Source: Pontibacillus salicampi (GTDB taxonomy: Bacteria; Bacillota; Bacilli; Bacillales; BH030062). From it: 64,000 nt of DNA. The number at the start of each line of letters is the position of its first letter. Position 1 is the first letter of the stretch. A model generated the notes under the pieces. The model had not been told where the DNA came from. It saw nothing but the letters and a program-made list of their open reading frames with translations, and did not search any database. Of the stretch, positions 36,865 to 44,967 are shown piece by piece. The stretch spans positions 186,001-250,000 of the forward strand of contig NZ_JBHLTP010000003.1 of the NCBI RefSeq assembly GCF_042434395.1, in the 5' to 3' direction. The position numbers and the translations under genes are program-made.

Positions 36865-37155
36865 ATGCTACGTCTTGATTTACAGTTCTTTGCCCAGAAA
36901 AAGGGTACAGGTAGTACGAAGAACGGTCGTGACTCCATTTCCAAGCGTCTTGGAGCAAAGCGTGCAGATGGCCAGTTTGCAACAGCTGGATCAATCCTTT
37001 ACCGCCAGCGCGGTACAAAGATTTACCCAGGTGCTAATGTTGGCATCGGTGGCGACGATACACTATATTCTAAAGTAGATGGTGTGGTTAAATTTGAACG
37101 CTACGGACGTAACCGTAAGAAGGTTAGCGTTTATCCAGTAGCTCAAGAAGCGTAA
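36865..37155 (+). CDS. rpmA: 50S ribosomal protein L27 (with cleavable extension)
   Basis: 96 residues. The N-terminus MLRLDLQFFAQKKG has the Firmicutes extension with the Prp site after LQFFA. GSTKNGRDS is the conserved start of the mature protein. SD AAGGAGGTG. Confidence 0.98.
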   Translation: MLRLDLQFFAQKKGTGSTKNGRDSISKRLGAKRADGQFATAGSILYRQRGTKIYPGANVGIGGDDTLYSKVDGVVKFERYGRNRKKVSVYPVAQEA

Positions 37156-37165
37156 GCCTTTCAAA

Positions 37166-37196
37166 AAACTCTAGCCTGCGGGTTAGAGTTTTTTTA
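37166..37196 (+). terminator. Terminator of rplU-prp-rpmA
   Basis: AAACTCTAGCC (37166-37176) pairs with GGTTAGAGTTT (37181-37191), ending in seven T. Confidence 0.9.
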
Positions 37197-37238
37197 ATCT
37201 TAGGATTCTTTCATCACAACATAGTTGTTATTTAGGAA

Positions 37239-37267
37239 TTAAGATAAGGTGTTTATCGCACTATACT
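37239..37267 (+). promoter_or_regulatory. Candidate upstream promoter of spo0B-obg
   Basis: TTAAGA (37239-37244), 17-bp spacer, TATACT (37262-37267). Confidence 0.45.
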
Positions 37268-37290
37268 AGGAGAAGTAGCAGTATTTCATC

Positions 37291-37319
37291 TTTCCGGCAA
37301 TAGCTATATTTGCTATACT
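37291..37319 (+). promoter_or_regulatory. Candidate proximal promoter of spo0B-obg
   Basis: TTTCCG (37291-37296), 17-bp spacer with extended TG (37311-37312), TATACT (37314-37319). Transcription would start about 25 bases before spo0B. Confidence 0.5.
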
Positions 37320-37351
37320 TTTACTATTATGAGTAAAAAGGGACCGTAAGT

Positions 37352-37882
37352 ATGGAAATACAAGAGGTAACGAATTTATTGAAGCATTATCGTCATGATT
37401 GGATGAATCAGCTTCAATTGGTGCATGGATATGCTTCTATGGATAAAATGGATAAAGTGAAAGAAAAGGTTCAAGCCATTATAGATGCTTCTCGGGAAGA
37501 ATCCAAATTAATGAGCTTGCATGCTCCTCAGTTTGCTTTGTGGCTCATCCAGTTTAACATGATGCATCAAGATATTCGATTAACCTATAACGTTACGGCA
37601 ACTGTGGACTTTTCAAATGAAGATCAATCCTTATTTGAAACGTGCACAGATGTCGTCTCTGTTATAAAAGACCATAAAGATACGCTTTCCCTTATACAGC
37701 TTCACGTTGACATTGGGAAAGGTAAAGAGGGATGTGTACATATTCGGATGAATGGTTCCCTTCACAATGAAGAAGCCTTCTGTGAACGAATATCCTCTCT
37801 TGAAAATGTGCAGGATCTAAATACGACCATGGAAAGAAATGAAACTCTATATATTATTTCAATTAAGACGAAGGAGAGGTGA
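37352..37882 (+). CDS. spo0B: Sporulation phosphotransferase Spo0B
   Basis: A 176-residue protein passing phosphate from Spo0F to Spo0A. The phosphorylated His lies in the N-terminal helical hairpin KHYRHDWMNQLQLVHGY (about H16). A weak kinase-like C-terminal domain follows. SD AAAGGGA. It overlaps the SD region of obg, forming an operon as in B. subtilis. Confidence 0.93.
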   Translation: MEIQEVTNLLKHYRHDWMNQLQLVHGYASMDKMDKVKEKVQAIIDASREESKLMSLHAPQFALWLIQFNMMHQDIRLTYNVTATVDFSNEDQSLFETCTDVVSVIKDHKDTLSLIQLHVDIGKGKEGCVHIRMNGSLHNEEAFCERISSLENVQDLNTTMERNETLYIISIKTKER

Positions 37883-37887
37883 AAGAC

Positions 37888-39168
37888 ATGTTTGTAGATT
37901 CCGTAAAAGTATACATCAAAGCAGGAGACGGTGGGGACGGTGTTGTTGCCTTCCGTCGTGAGAAATATGTTCCTAAAGGAGGACCTGCCGGTGGAGATGG
38001 CGGTAACGGCGGCGATATTGTCTTTGAAGTTGATGAAGGATTAAGTACCTTAATGGACTTCCGTTATCAACGTCACTTTAAAGCGAAACGTGGAGAAAAC
38101 GGGATGGGAAAAGGTGCTCATGGTAAAAATGCTGAGGATTACGTTATCCCTGTCCCGCCCGGTACAACTGTGAAGGATGTTGCAACAGGGGAGATTCTCG
38201 CTGATTTGACAGAGCATAAACAGACAGCTGTTATTGCCAAAGGTGGGCGAGGCGGAAGAGGTAATATTAAGTTTGCTAGTTCTCGCAATCCTGCACCAGA
38301 GTTGGCCGAAAAAGGAGAACCAGGAATTGACAGAGATATTACGCTTGAGCTGAAATTAATGGCTGATGTAGGGCTTGTTGGATATCCAAGTGTAGGGAAA
38401 TCTACTCTTTTATCCGTCGTTAGTGCGGCCAAACCGAAGATTGCAGAGTATCACTTTACAACAATCGCACCCAACTTAGGTGTGGTAGAAACAAAGGATC
38501 AACGCAGCTTTGTATTAGCAGATCTGCCAGGTTTAATTGAGGGAGCTCATGAAGGAGTAGGCTTAGGATTTCAATTCCTTCGCCATGTGGAACGGACTCG
38601 GGTCATTGTCCATGTAGTGGATATGGCAAGCCTTGAAGGTCGGGATCCTTATGAGGATTATAAGACCATTCAAGAGGAATTAATTCAGTATGATGAGCGG
38701 CTTAAACATCGTCCTCAAATGGTAATAGCTACAAAGATGGACATGCCTGAAGCAGAAGAAAGACTCGAAGAATTTCGCGGTAAGGTCGGCGAAGGGGTAC
38801 CCATTTTTCCTATATCTTCTATTACCAAGGAAGGCCTAGATGAAGCGCTTTTCGCTATTGCTGATCTGTTAGAAACCGTACCAAAAGAGGAAACACCTAT
38901 AGAAGAGAAAGATGAACGAGTTCTATATAAATTCAAAGAAGAAGAACAACCATTTAGCATTACAAGAGAATCAGACGGAGCGTTTGTCCTGCATGGAGAT
39001 AAGCTTGAAAAGCTGTTCAAGATGACGGACTTCTCTCGTGATGAAACAATTAACCGTTTCTCTCGTCAATTAAGAGGAATGGGAGTGGACGAAGCACTTA
39101 GAGAACGTGGTGCGAAGGATGGGGACACCATCCGCTTATTGGGGTACGAATTCGAATTTGTCGAATAG
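37888..39168 (+). CDS. obgE: GTPase Obg
   Basis: A 426-residue ribosome-associated GTPase needed for growth and stress responses. The Gly-rich Obg fold (about 1-158), the G domain with G1 GYPSVGKS, G3 DLPGLI and G4 TKMD, and the C-terminal OCT domain (about 350-426) are all intact. The ATG at 37888 has GGAGAGGTGA upstream; a GTG at 37879 lies within the SD. Confidence 0.97.
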   Translation: MFVDSVKVYIKAGDGGDGVVAFRREKYVPKGGPAGGDGGNGGDIVFEVDEGLSTLMDFRYQRHFKAKRGENGMGKGAHGKNAEDYVIPVPPGTTVKDVATGEILADLTEHKQTAVIAKGGRGGRGNIKFASSRNPAPELAEKGEPGIDRDITLELKLMADVGLVGYPSVGKSTLLSVVSAAKPKIAEYHFTTIAPNLGVVETKDQRSFVLADLPGLIEGAHEGVGLGFQFLRHVERTRVIVHVVDMASLEGRDPYEDYKTIQEELIQYDERLKHRPQMVIATKMDMPEAEERLEEFRGKVGEGVPIFPISSITKEGLDEALFAIADLLETVPKEETPIEEKDERVLYKFKEEEQPFSITRESDGAFVLHGDKLEKLFKMTDFSRDETINRFSRQLRGMGVDEALRERGAKDGDTIRLLGYEFEFVE

Positions 39169-39191
39169 ACTATTCTTAAGGGGAATCAGCA

Positions 39192-39641
39192 ATGGTTCAG
39201 AGAAATGAGAAATTCTATTTAGTGCGCAATGATGTGCTGCCAGAATCTATGCAGAAGACTTTAGAAGCTAAGGAACTGCTAGAGAGAGGGAAAGTGGATT
39301 CCGTTCATGAAGCTGTTCAGCAGGTGGATTTGAGCAGGAGCGCCTTTTATAAATATCGCGATGCTGTCTTTCCATTTCAAGCTATGGTGAAGGAACGAAT
39401 CATAACGCTTTTTTTCCATCTGGAAGACCGCTCTGGCACTTTGTCCCAGCTATTGGCTATGGTGGCAAATGCCGGATGTAATGTGCTTACGATACACCAA
39501 ACAATACCGCTTCAAGGGAAAGCGAACGTAACGCTTTCATTAAATACAACCGCAATGACGAAAACGATTGAAGAGATGATTGCCGATTTTAAGAGACTGG
39601 AATTCATTGATCGAGTTGAAATTTTAAGTAGTGGAGCTTAG
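39192..39641 (+). CDS. pheB: ACT domain protein PheB
   Basis: A 149-residue UPF0735 protein: an N-terminal helix-turn-helix-like part (KVDSVHEAVQQVDLSRSAFYKYRD) and a C-terminal ACT domain (about 72-147). It is linked with pheA by position. A role as regulator or as part of phenylalanine synthesis is presumed. Confidence 0.93.
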   Translation: MVQRNEKFYLVRNDVLPESMQKTLEAKELLERGKVDSVHEAVQQVDLSRSAFYKYRDAVFPFQAMVKERIITLFFHLEDRSGTLSQLLAMVANAGCNVLTIHQTIPLQGKANVTLSLNTTAMTKTIEEMIADFKRLEFIDRVEILSSGA

Positions 39642-39655
39642 TAGGGGGAACTGTT

Positions 39656-40546
39656 ATGACAGCTATAGGATATCTAGGACCAAAAGGGACATTCACTAAT
39701 GTTGCCGTTGATTCACTATTCGAGAATGTAAACGCCAAAAGCTATCGAACGATTCCAGAGTGCCTGGATGCAGTAGAGCAAGGGAATATTGATCTAGCAG
39801 TCGTTCCTATGGAGAATGCTATTGAAGGGACAGTTCATTTAACGATTGACTATTTGATCCACCAAGTGGATGTTCCAATTATAGCAGAGGTAGTTATTCC
39901 AATTGAGCAGCATCTACTGGTGCACCCAGATTTCGATGGAGATGCGAGTGATGTGGAAAAAGTTTACTCTCATACTCATGCCATTGCCCAGTGCCACCAG
40001 TATATACATCAGCATATGAATGGTGCTGAGGTTGAATATAGCTCTTCAACTGGTGAGGCTGCAGCTATGGTAGGAGCCTCTTCTACTCGGTACGCAGCGA
40101 TAGGAAATGTGCTAGCAGCAAAGGAATATGGCTTGAAGGTGCTAGAACATAATATTCATGATTATGACAATAATCATACTCGCTTTGCTGTATTGCAAAA
40201 GGAGCAAAAACCGGTGGCTATGAGAGATTTATCGGCAATCACGCATAAAACTACCGTGATGGTAACACTGCCGAGTGACTATTCTGGTGCGCTTCATCAA
40301 GTGCTATCTGCCTTTGCTTGGCGGAAGATGAATCTGTCCAAGATCGAATCCAGGCCAATGAAAACAGGGCTTGGCAACTATTTCTTTATCATCGATGTAA
40401 ACCAGCCATACGACGCGGTACTGTTCCCAGCTGTTCAAGCAGAACTTGCAGCATTAGGCTGTCAAATCAAAATTCTTGGAACGTACCCTTGTTTCAAAGT
40501 GGAAGCACCAGGGGTAACAGAACCGTCTCCGTTACAAAACAAATAA
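39656..40546 (+). CDS. pheA: Prephenate dehydratase
   Basis: A 296-residue enzyme that converts prephenate to phenylpyruvate in phenylalanine synthesis. The catalytic region contains GYLGPKGTFT, VPMENAIEG and NHTRF (the TRF motif). The C-terminal ACT domain has LSKIESRPMKTGLGNY, the Phe-binding ESRP site for feedback control. SD TAGGGGGAA. Confidence 0.97.
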   Translation: MTAIGYLGPKGTFTNVAVDSLFENVNAKSYRTIPECLDAVEQGNIDLAVVPMENAIEGTVHLTIDYLIHQVDVPIIAEVVIPIEQHLLVHPDFDGDASDVEKVYSHTHAIAQCHQYIHQHMNGAEVEYSSSTGEAAAMVGASSTRYAAIGNVLAAKEYGLKVLEHNIHDYDNNHTRFAVLQKEQKPVAMRDLSAITHKTTVMVTLPSDYSGALHQVLSAFAWRKMNLSKIESRPMKTGLGNYFFIIDVNQPYDAVLFPAVQAELAALGCQIKILGTYPCFKVEAPGVTEPSPLQNK

Positions 40547-40552
40547 AGCGAC

Positions 40553-40597
40553 AAGAGCAATGAATTGGTACCTACGCCAACCATTGCTCTTTTTTTG
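40553..40597 (+). terminator. Terminator of pheB-pheA
   Basis: AAGAGCAATG (40553-40562) pairs with CATTGCTCTT (40582-40591), with an inner TTGG/CCAA pair, ending in a T-run. Confidence 0.88.
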
Positions 40598-41047
40598 TGG
40601 TATTATGCATGCTCCATGTTCATGTTAAGTTAATCCGCTTCCTCAGTCGGCAAAGAACGCCTGAGCTGGAGTCTCTGCTCATTCGTTTTTGAAGAGGGAG
40701 TCTCAAAAAATCATCATGGAATCAAGAAAGTTGAGAAGGCCGTTTCTCCCATTCCTTTCTTTAGATAAACGTAACGGACCCATCTTCAATAAAACAACTT
40801 CACTTAAACTCTTTCATATAAGGGAGCTATCCAAAAAGATTAAATCATATATTCAGCTTGGTATTATGGCAACTATCCATAATGTAGGATAGCTGTATAG
40901 GTGTATGATAGAGCTATATGCATTTCCTTTTCAATTTTTTTAGGCATTTTCATCAACCTTTTACAGGTTGTCGCATATGCTTTTAATGAGTTGAACTGTT
41001 ATTTATCAGCCTGTTTGAAAAATAGCAGAAAGAAGGGAGTAACAGCG
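40598..41047 (+). other. Non-coding stretch before safA
   Basis: 450 bp with no credible gene. It holds a hairpin CTATCC/GGATAG around 40874-40892, a second distant partner AGCTATCC at about 40826, and two GGAGTCTC direct repeats near 40670 and 40699. SafA is sigma-E controlled in B. subtilis, but no convincing sigma-E site was found; CATATGCT at 40974-40981 is the nearest match to the -10 and lacks a good -35. Confidence 0.4.
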
Positions 41048-42133
41048 GTGAAAATTCATGTTGTTCAAAAAGGTGATACACTGTGGAAAATCGCTAAAAA
41101 GTATGGCGTTAATTTTGAAGAGCTAAAAGCGATGAATACTCAGTTGAGTAATCCCGATATGATAATGCCAGGGATGAAGATTAAAGTCCCAGCCGACTCT
41201 AAGCCAGTAAAGAAAGAAATGTCTAAAGGGAAATATCCTTCCGAGCATCCTTATAAAGATGAATCTCCAAAACCAATTCCTGTTATAAAAGAAGAGAAGA
41301 AGCCGAAGGAAATGCCGAAAAAAGAGATGCCAAAAAAGGAAATGCCAAAGCCGAAGGAAAAGCCGGTGCAAAAAGAAAAACCGATGATGCCAATGCAACA
41401 GCCGCAAATGCCTCCGGTACAGATGCAATTCCCGACTATGGAGCAGCAGATGCAAAATTATTACACAACTGTTAACATTCCACAGATGCCTACCTACCAA
41501 AAGCCGAAAGAAGAGCCAGTGAAGAAGGAAGCAGTGAAGCCTGCTGAAAAAGTAAAGCCACAAATGCAGCAGCCTACTTATCACTATCCACAAATGCATT
41601 ACATGCCTTGTGTGCCGTGTCACCCATGTCATCCTTGTCCGCCGCCTCCATGTATGCCTATGCCGCAATATCTAGGTAGTGAAATGCATTGCTATCAAGA
41701 TGGTCCAATGAATCAGGTGAGTCCTGCTATGCAGGGTGGACCAGATCAGTATATGATGGAATCTTCTGATATGGATATGCCGCAAATGCAAGGTATGCAT
41801 CAACAAGATGATTGTGGTTGCGATGATGGATATGGAGGATATCAGCCTATGCCGCATAGCGGGTATGGTATGCCTGCATACGGCTACGGAATGCCAATGG
41901 CTCCATACGGATATGGCGCACCCCAACAAGGTGGGAATATGCCGGGCTATGGCAACGGTATGCAGCCACAACAGCAGCCTATGCAAAATGATGGTTCCAT
42001 GCCCCAAGGGATGATGAATAATCAGCCTAATATGATGCCTAATAATGGGTACCCGTTGCCGTTTATGGGTCCTGGTGGAAACCAGCCTTTTGGTTCTTTT
42101 GAAATGCCTCGTTACGATCATGATGAGGAATAA
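41048..42133 (+). CDS. safA: Spore morphogenetic protein SafA
   Basis: A 361-residue inner-coat morphogen. An N-terminal LysM domain (about 1-50: VKIHVVQKGDTLWKIAKKYG) anchors it to cortex peptidoglycan. A Lys/Pro/Met-rich repeat region (KEMPKKEMPKKEMPKPKEK), a Cys cluster (CVPCHPCHPCPPPPC, about 188-202), DDCGCDD and a Gly/Tyr/Met/Pro/Gln-rich tail follow. GTG start with AAGGGAG eight bases upstream; the frame is open upstream but lacks an SD. In B. subtilis an internal start gives a short C-terminal form; whether that occurs here is unknown. Confidence 0.92.
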   Translation: MKIHVVQKGDTLWKIAKKYGVNFEELKAMNTQLSNPDMIMPGMKIKVPADSKPVKKEMSKGKYPSEHPYKDESPKPIPVIKEEKKPKEMPKKEMPKKEMPKPKEKPVQKEKPMMPMQQPQMPPVQMQFPTMEQQMQNYYTTVNIPQMPTYQKPKEEPVKKEAVKPAEKVKPQMQQPTYHYPQMHYMPCVPCHPCHPCPPPPCMPMPQYLGSEMHCYQDGPMNQVSPAMQGGPDQYMMESSDMDMPQMQGMHQQDDCGCDDGYGGYQPMPHSGYGMPAYGYGMPMAPYGYGAPQQGGNMPGYGNGMQPQQQPMQNDGSMPQGMMNNQPNMMPNNGYPLPFMGPGGNQPFGSFEMPRYDHDEE

Positions 42134-42137
42134 TAAT

Positions 42138-43094
42138 ATGATTCCTACTAATAAGAGAGAAGGGGACGTCGTACCTGACATTCCCTTTTCTCTTTTTCAT
42201 CTTCAAGGTGGTTTAATCATTCACCAACGAGCCCAAATAAATCAAAGGGTTTGGAAACTGAATACTTCACACGGACCCTTTATTACAAAGGTATATACAT
42301 CTATTATGCCTGTAAAGCAGCAATGGTATTTCTTTCGAGCGCAATCCATCCCGGAAATTGTTCCTTTTATTTCGTTCCCTACCTACCGGGAGTCATTGTA
42401 TGATGCTGATGGGTACATATGGGTCCTTATGCCATTTGTTGAAGGCAATCGGCTTCATTTTTCCAATTCAGTTCATCGACATGCAGCAGAACAGTCTCTT
42501 CAATTTTTTCACGAGAAAGCTAAAAAGATCGACGTCCCAGACCTCATCCAAAGGCCAACCCTTCTACTAAAGTGGAAACGGAGAGTGCTCGATTTCGAGT
42601 TGACCGAGCGGTATTTTATCCAGGAAGGTAAACGGGAGATGTACCAGGAAATCATTCAATATGCTAAGGAAAAGCTTATTAAACTTCAGGAAGTCGTTAA
42701 TCCATTTATGTCAGCGGATAATATAAGTTGGAATCATGGGGATGTAGCTTCTCATAATTTTATGATAACGAGGCACAATGATATTAAATTGATTGATTTT
42801 GATCTTCTGCATCGTGGGCCTGTTGTCCATGATCAGCTTCAGCTAGGCCATCGTTTCATTGCTGGTGGTAGCAGTGCCGATGAAATAAGCAAAATGCTGC
42901 TATTCCAACCTGTTTATAGAAGTGAATGGTTTTATCATGGATTGTCCTTTCCAGCTTGGATCATAAGAGAATGGAATCATTTTCTGTTAAAGGAGCCGAC
43001 ATCAGAAGAGAGAGCAAAGCGAATTCGATTGTTAGAGTACCAATGGCACATTCACCAATCATTTGTCGCCAACTACAAACATGTGCTAACATAA
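42138..43094 (+). CDS. CotS/YutH-type spore coat kinase-like protein
   Basis: A 318-residue protein with the aminoglycoside-phosphotransferase fold. Unlike YsxE in this window, its catalytic motifs are intact: HGDVASHN (from residue 200) and IDFD (D220, D222). The ATG at 42138 has GAGGA about eight bases upstream and follows safA by 4 bases, so co-expression in the mother cell is likely. The substrate is unknown. In B. subtilis coxA follows safA, so the gene content differs here. Confidence 0.85.
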   Translation: MIPTNKREGDVVPDIPFSLFHLQGGLIIHQRAQINQRVWKLNTSHGPFITKVYTSIMPVKQQWYFFRAQSIPEIVPFISFPTYRESLYDADGYIWVLMPFVEGNRLHFSNSVHRHAAEQSLQFFHEKAKKIDVPDLIQRPTLLLKWKRRVLDFELTERYFIQEGKREMYQEIIQYAKEKLIKLQEVVNPFMSADNISWNHGDVASHNFMITRHNDIKLIDFDLLHRGPVVHDQLQLGHRFIAGGSSADEISKMLLFQPVYRSEWFYHGLSFPAWIIREWNHFLLKEPTSEERAKRIRLLEYQWHIHQSFVANYKHVLT

Positions 43095-43145
43095 TATGAA
43101 AGAAAACTTAACATAATTTTTGCTACGAGAGGAAGATATATACTT

Positions 43146-43889
43146 ATGCAAGAAAAGGTAAATCATTTAGTAGAGTGGCTGCAGGAACAGGTTCAGGATG
43201 CAGGGGTAAATGGTCTCCTTGTCGGCATTAGCGGAGGTATTGACTCTGCAGTGGTCGCTCATTTAATCCAACGAGCTTTCCCTAAGCAGTCCCTAGGTGT
43301 AGTGCTGCCATGCAAGAGCAATCCAGGGGATCAGGAGGCAGCTTATAAAGTAATAGAAAGCTGTGGTATTGAATCCCTCACTGTAGATTTAACAAAAACC
43401 CATAATGTACTCTATTCGACAGTGCAACAACAACTAGAGACTAAAGGAGACTACAACGAAAATCAAGAGCGATTAGCAGATGCCAATCTTCGGGCTCGTT
43501 TGCGTATGAGCACGCTATATACTCTTGCGACAAATTATAAGTATCTTGTCGTTGGCACAGATAATGCTGCGGAATGGCACACTGGCTACTTCACTAAATA
43601 TGGAGACGGGGGTGTGGATCTTGTCCCTCTCCTCCACTTGACGAAAGGGGAAGTTCGTGACCTGGCTCGAGAGCTTGGCGTTCCTTCAGAAATTGTTGAT
43701 AAAGCTCCAAGTGCTGGTTTATGGGAAGGACAAACAGATGAGAAGGAAATGGGCGTAACATACGATACTATTGACAGCTACCTAAAAGGTGAGGAAATCC
43801 CGGCAGAAGATAAGAAAATTATTGATGATATGCATAAACGGACAGAGCATAAACGGCAGCTTGCTGCAGCTCCTAAAGCTTTTGACTAA
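43146..43889 (+). CDS. nadE: NH3-dependent NAD(+) synthetase
   Basis: A 247-residue enzyme that amidates nicotinic acid adenine dinucleotide with ammonia and ATP. The PP-loop SGGIDS is at residues 29-34. The conserved TDNAAEWHTGYFTKYGDGG and KAPSAGLWEGQTDE segments are visible. No glutaminase domain. SD GAGAGGAAG. Confidence 0.96.
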   Translation: MQEKVNHLVEWLQEQVQDAGVNGLLVGISGGIDSAVVAHLIQRAFPKQSLGVVLPCKSNPGDQEAAYKVIESCGIESLTVDLTKTHNVLYSTVQQQLETKGDYNENQERLADANLRARLRMSTLYTLATNYKYLVVGTDNAAEWHTGYFTKYGDGGVDLVPLLHLTKGEVRDLARELGVPSEIVDKAPSAGLWEGQTDEKEMGVTYDTIDSYLKGEEIPAEDKKIIDDMHKRTEHKRQLAAAPKAFD

Positions 43890-43934
43890 TGACATCTTTT
43901 TAGTCAATAGAAGAGGAATTACCTAAAAGTAACT

Positions 43935-43965
43935 TGAGTAGAAAGGACCTCCTTCATCCATGCTA
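43935..43965 (+). promoter_or_regulatory. Forespore (sigma-G/F) promoter of the YhcN-type gene
   Basis: TGAGTA (43935-43940; consensus TGMATA, 5/6) and CATGCTA (43959-43965; consensus CATNNTA, exact), 18 bp apart. Transcription would begin near 43972, only about 18 bases before the ATG. Confidence 0.6.
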
Positions 43966-43986
43966 AGAATGGAAGGGAGGTCCTTT
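43942..43986 (+). promoter_or_regulatory. SD-sequestering hairpin overlapping the forespore promoter
   Basis: AAAGGACCTCC (43942-43952) pairs perfectly with GGAGGTCCTTT (43976-43986), with TTC/GAA extension and a bulge. The right arm contains the SD GGGAGG (43975-43980). Only a transcript entering from nadE contains both arms. Confidence 0.65.
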
Positions 43987-43989
43987 AAT

Positions 43990-44628
43990 ATGATACAGAA
44001 ACTTGCCTTATTAGGAAGTATATTGGTAGTGATGTCTGCAGCTGGTTGTGGAATACAGGAAGAATCCATTGTTGAGCCTGATCTACAGCCGGAATCTCTT
44101 TCCACAGAATTGGATAATATGTCTGAAGAAAAGATGATGGAGGACGGACAATCCGAAAAAGCAAAGAATGAGCCTTCATATACAACTAATGAGGACTCAG
44201 AACATAATCAGTATGAACTAAACAGAGCAAGACAAAAATCAACTGGTAATGAATATCCGAAAAAGAATACACCTAAATCTGACCCTCACGCTATGTCTAC
44301 TAACAATAAGGATTACGACCAACAATCAAGAACCATCTCCAAACGGCTAGCACAGTCCAGGTTTGTGATGACAGCACAGGTCGTTGTAACCAATGATACC
44401 GTTGTAGTTGCAGTGGAGGAACCTTCAAGAGCTACTTATACAAGAGTAGACGTAGCGGAAAAAGTGCGCAAAATGGTCAGGGAAATGCCTGAAGTTAAGG
44501 GAAAAGAAGTGGTAATCTATACGGATGAACGCTATTGGGACCGAATGAAGGATTTAAAGAGCAGAATTCATCAGGATGAGGAAATGCCTGAAGGAATCGA
44601 TCAGCATAGAGATAAGAATTATCGCTAG
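43990..44628 (+). CDS. YhcN/YlaJ-family sporulation lipoprotein
   Basis: A 212-residue lipoprotein. The signal peptide ends in lipobox SAAGC (Cys about 20). A charged linker (about 25-125) is followed by the Spore_YhcN_YlaJ domain (about 125-200: VVVTNDTVVVAVEEP, VRKMVREMPEVKGKEVVIYTD). Members are made in the forespore and localise to the inner spore membrane. The ATG at 43990 has GGGAGG nine bases upstream. An in-frame ATG at 43960 would lie in the hairpin. Confidence 0.88.
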   Translation: MIQKLALLGSILVVMSAAGCGIQEESIVEPDLQPESLSTELDNMSEEKMMEDGQSEKAKNEPSYTTNEDSEHNQYELNRARQKSTGNEYPKKNTPKSDPHAMSTNNKDYDQQSRTISKRLAQSRFVMTAQVVVTNDTVVVAVEEPSRATYTRVDVAEKVRKMVREMPEVKGKEVVIYTDERYWDRMKDLKSRIHQDEEMPEGIDQHRDKNYR

Positions 44629-44629
44629 T

Positions 44630-44656
44630 AGGAGCAGAAGGATGCTCCTTTTTTTT
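44630..44656 (+). terminator. Terminator of the YhcN-type gene
   Basis: AGGAGCA (44630-44636) pairs with TGCTCCT (44643-44649), followed by eight T. Confidence 0.85.
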
Positions 44657-44890
44657 ATGGAAGACTCTGTTAAAAAGTAACCCATTAAATGGGAGATAGC
44701 GGGATTATAAAATTTGCGATAGTTTTGCAGAAGGATTTTAAAAATCCGTGTTGATGGTTGGGGAATAACTGCCCTTTCCTGGCCATACCTTTCTCCTATA
44801 AAGGTAACGAACCATCATTATCTCGGTTTCAAGCTGCCAGCTAAGCAGGAACATGGACATAGGGAAAGGGAGGATTTGCAGCGATTTTAG
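44657..44890 (+). other. Structured non-coding stretch before yebC
   Basis: No gene fits. Several inverted repeats occur: GGATTT/AAATCC (44733-44747); an outer TGATGGTT/AACCATCA (44752-44759 with 44810-44817); and inside it TACCTTT/AAAGGTA (44786-44806). It lies between a terminator and the yebC promoter, so it would not be part of either mRNA unless an unseen promoter drives it. Confidence 0.4.
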
Positions 44891-44895
44891 TTATC

Positions 44896-44924
44896 TTTTA
44901 ACGGTTAGGTGATTATGTTATAGT
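44896..44924 (+). promoter_or_regulatory. sigma-A promoter of yebC
   Basis: An extended -10, TG at 44916-44917 with TATAGT at 44919-44924; the -35 (TTTTAA, 44896-44901) is weak at 17-bp spacing. Confidence 0.5.
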
Positions 44925-44967
44925 ATATAGGAATGTGCAATTATGGAAAGAGAGAGGAGAATGTCCT

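Noticed and set aside
40878..40886. sigma-K-like -10 (CATAATGTA) upstream of safA
   Set aside because: No AC-type -35 element at the right distance, and it is part of a small hairpin.
40689..40892. Plus-strand frame of 67 codons before safA
   Set aside because: No SD, composition unlike neighbours, and it contains hairpin sequences.
41123..42181. Two long minus-strand frames opposite safA
   Set aside because: His/Arg/Leu-rich products that reflect the repetitive Lys/Pro/Met codons of safA.
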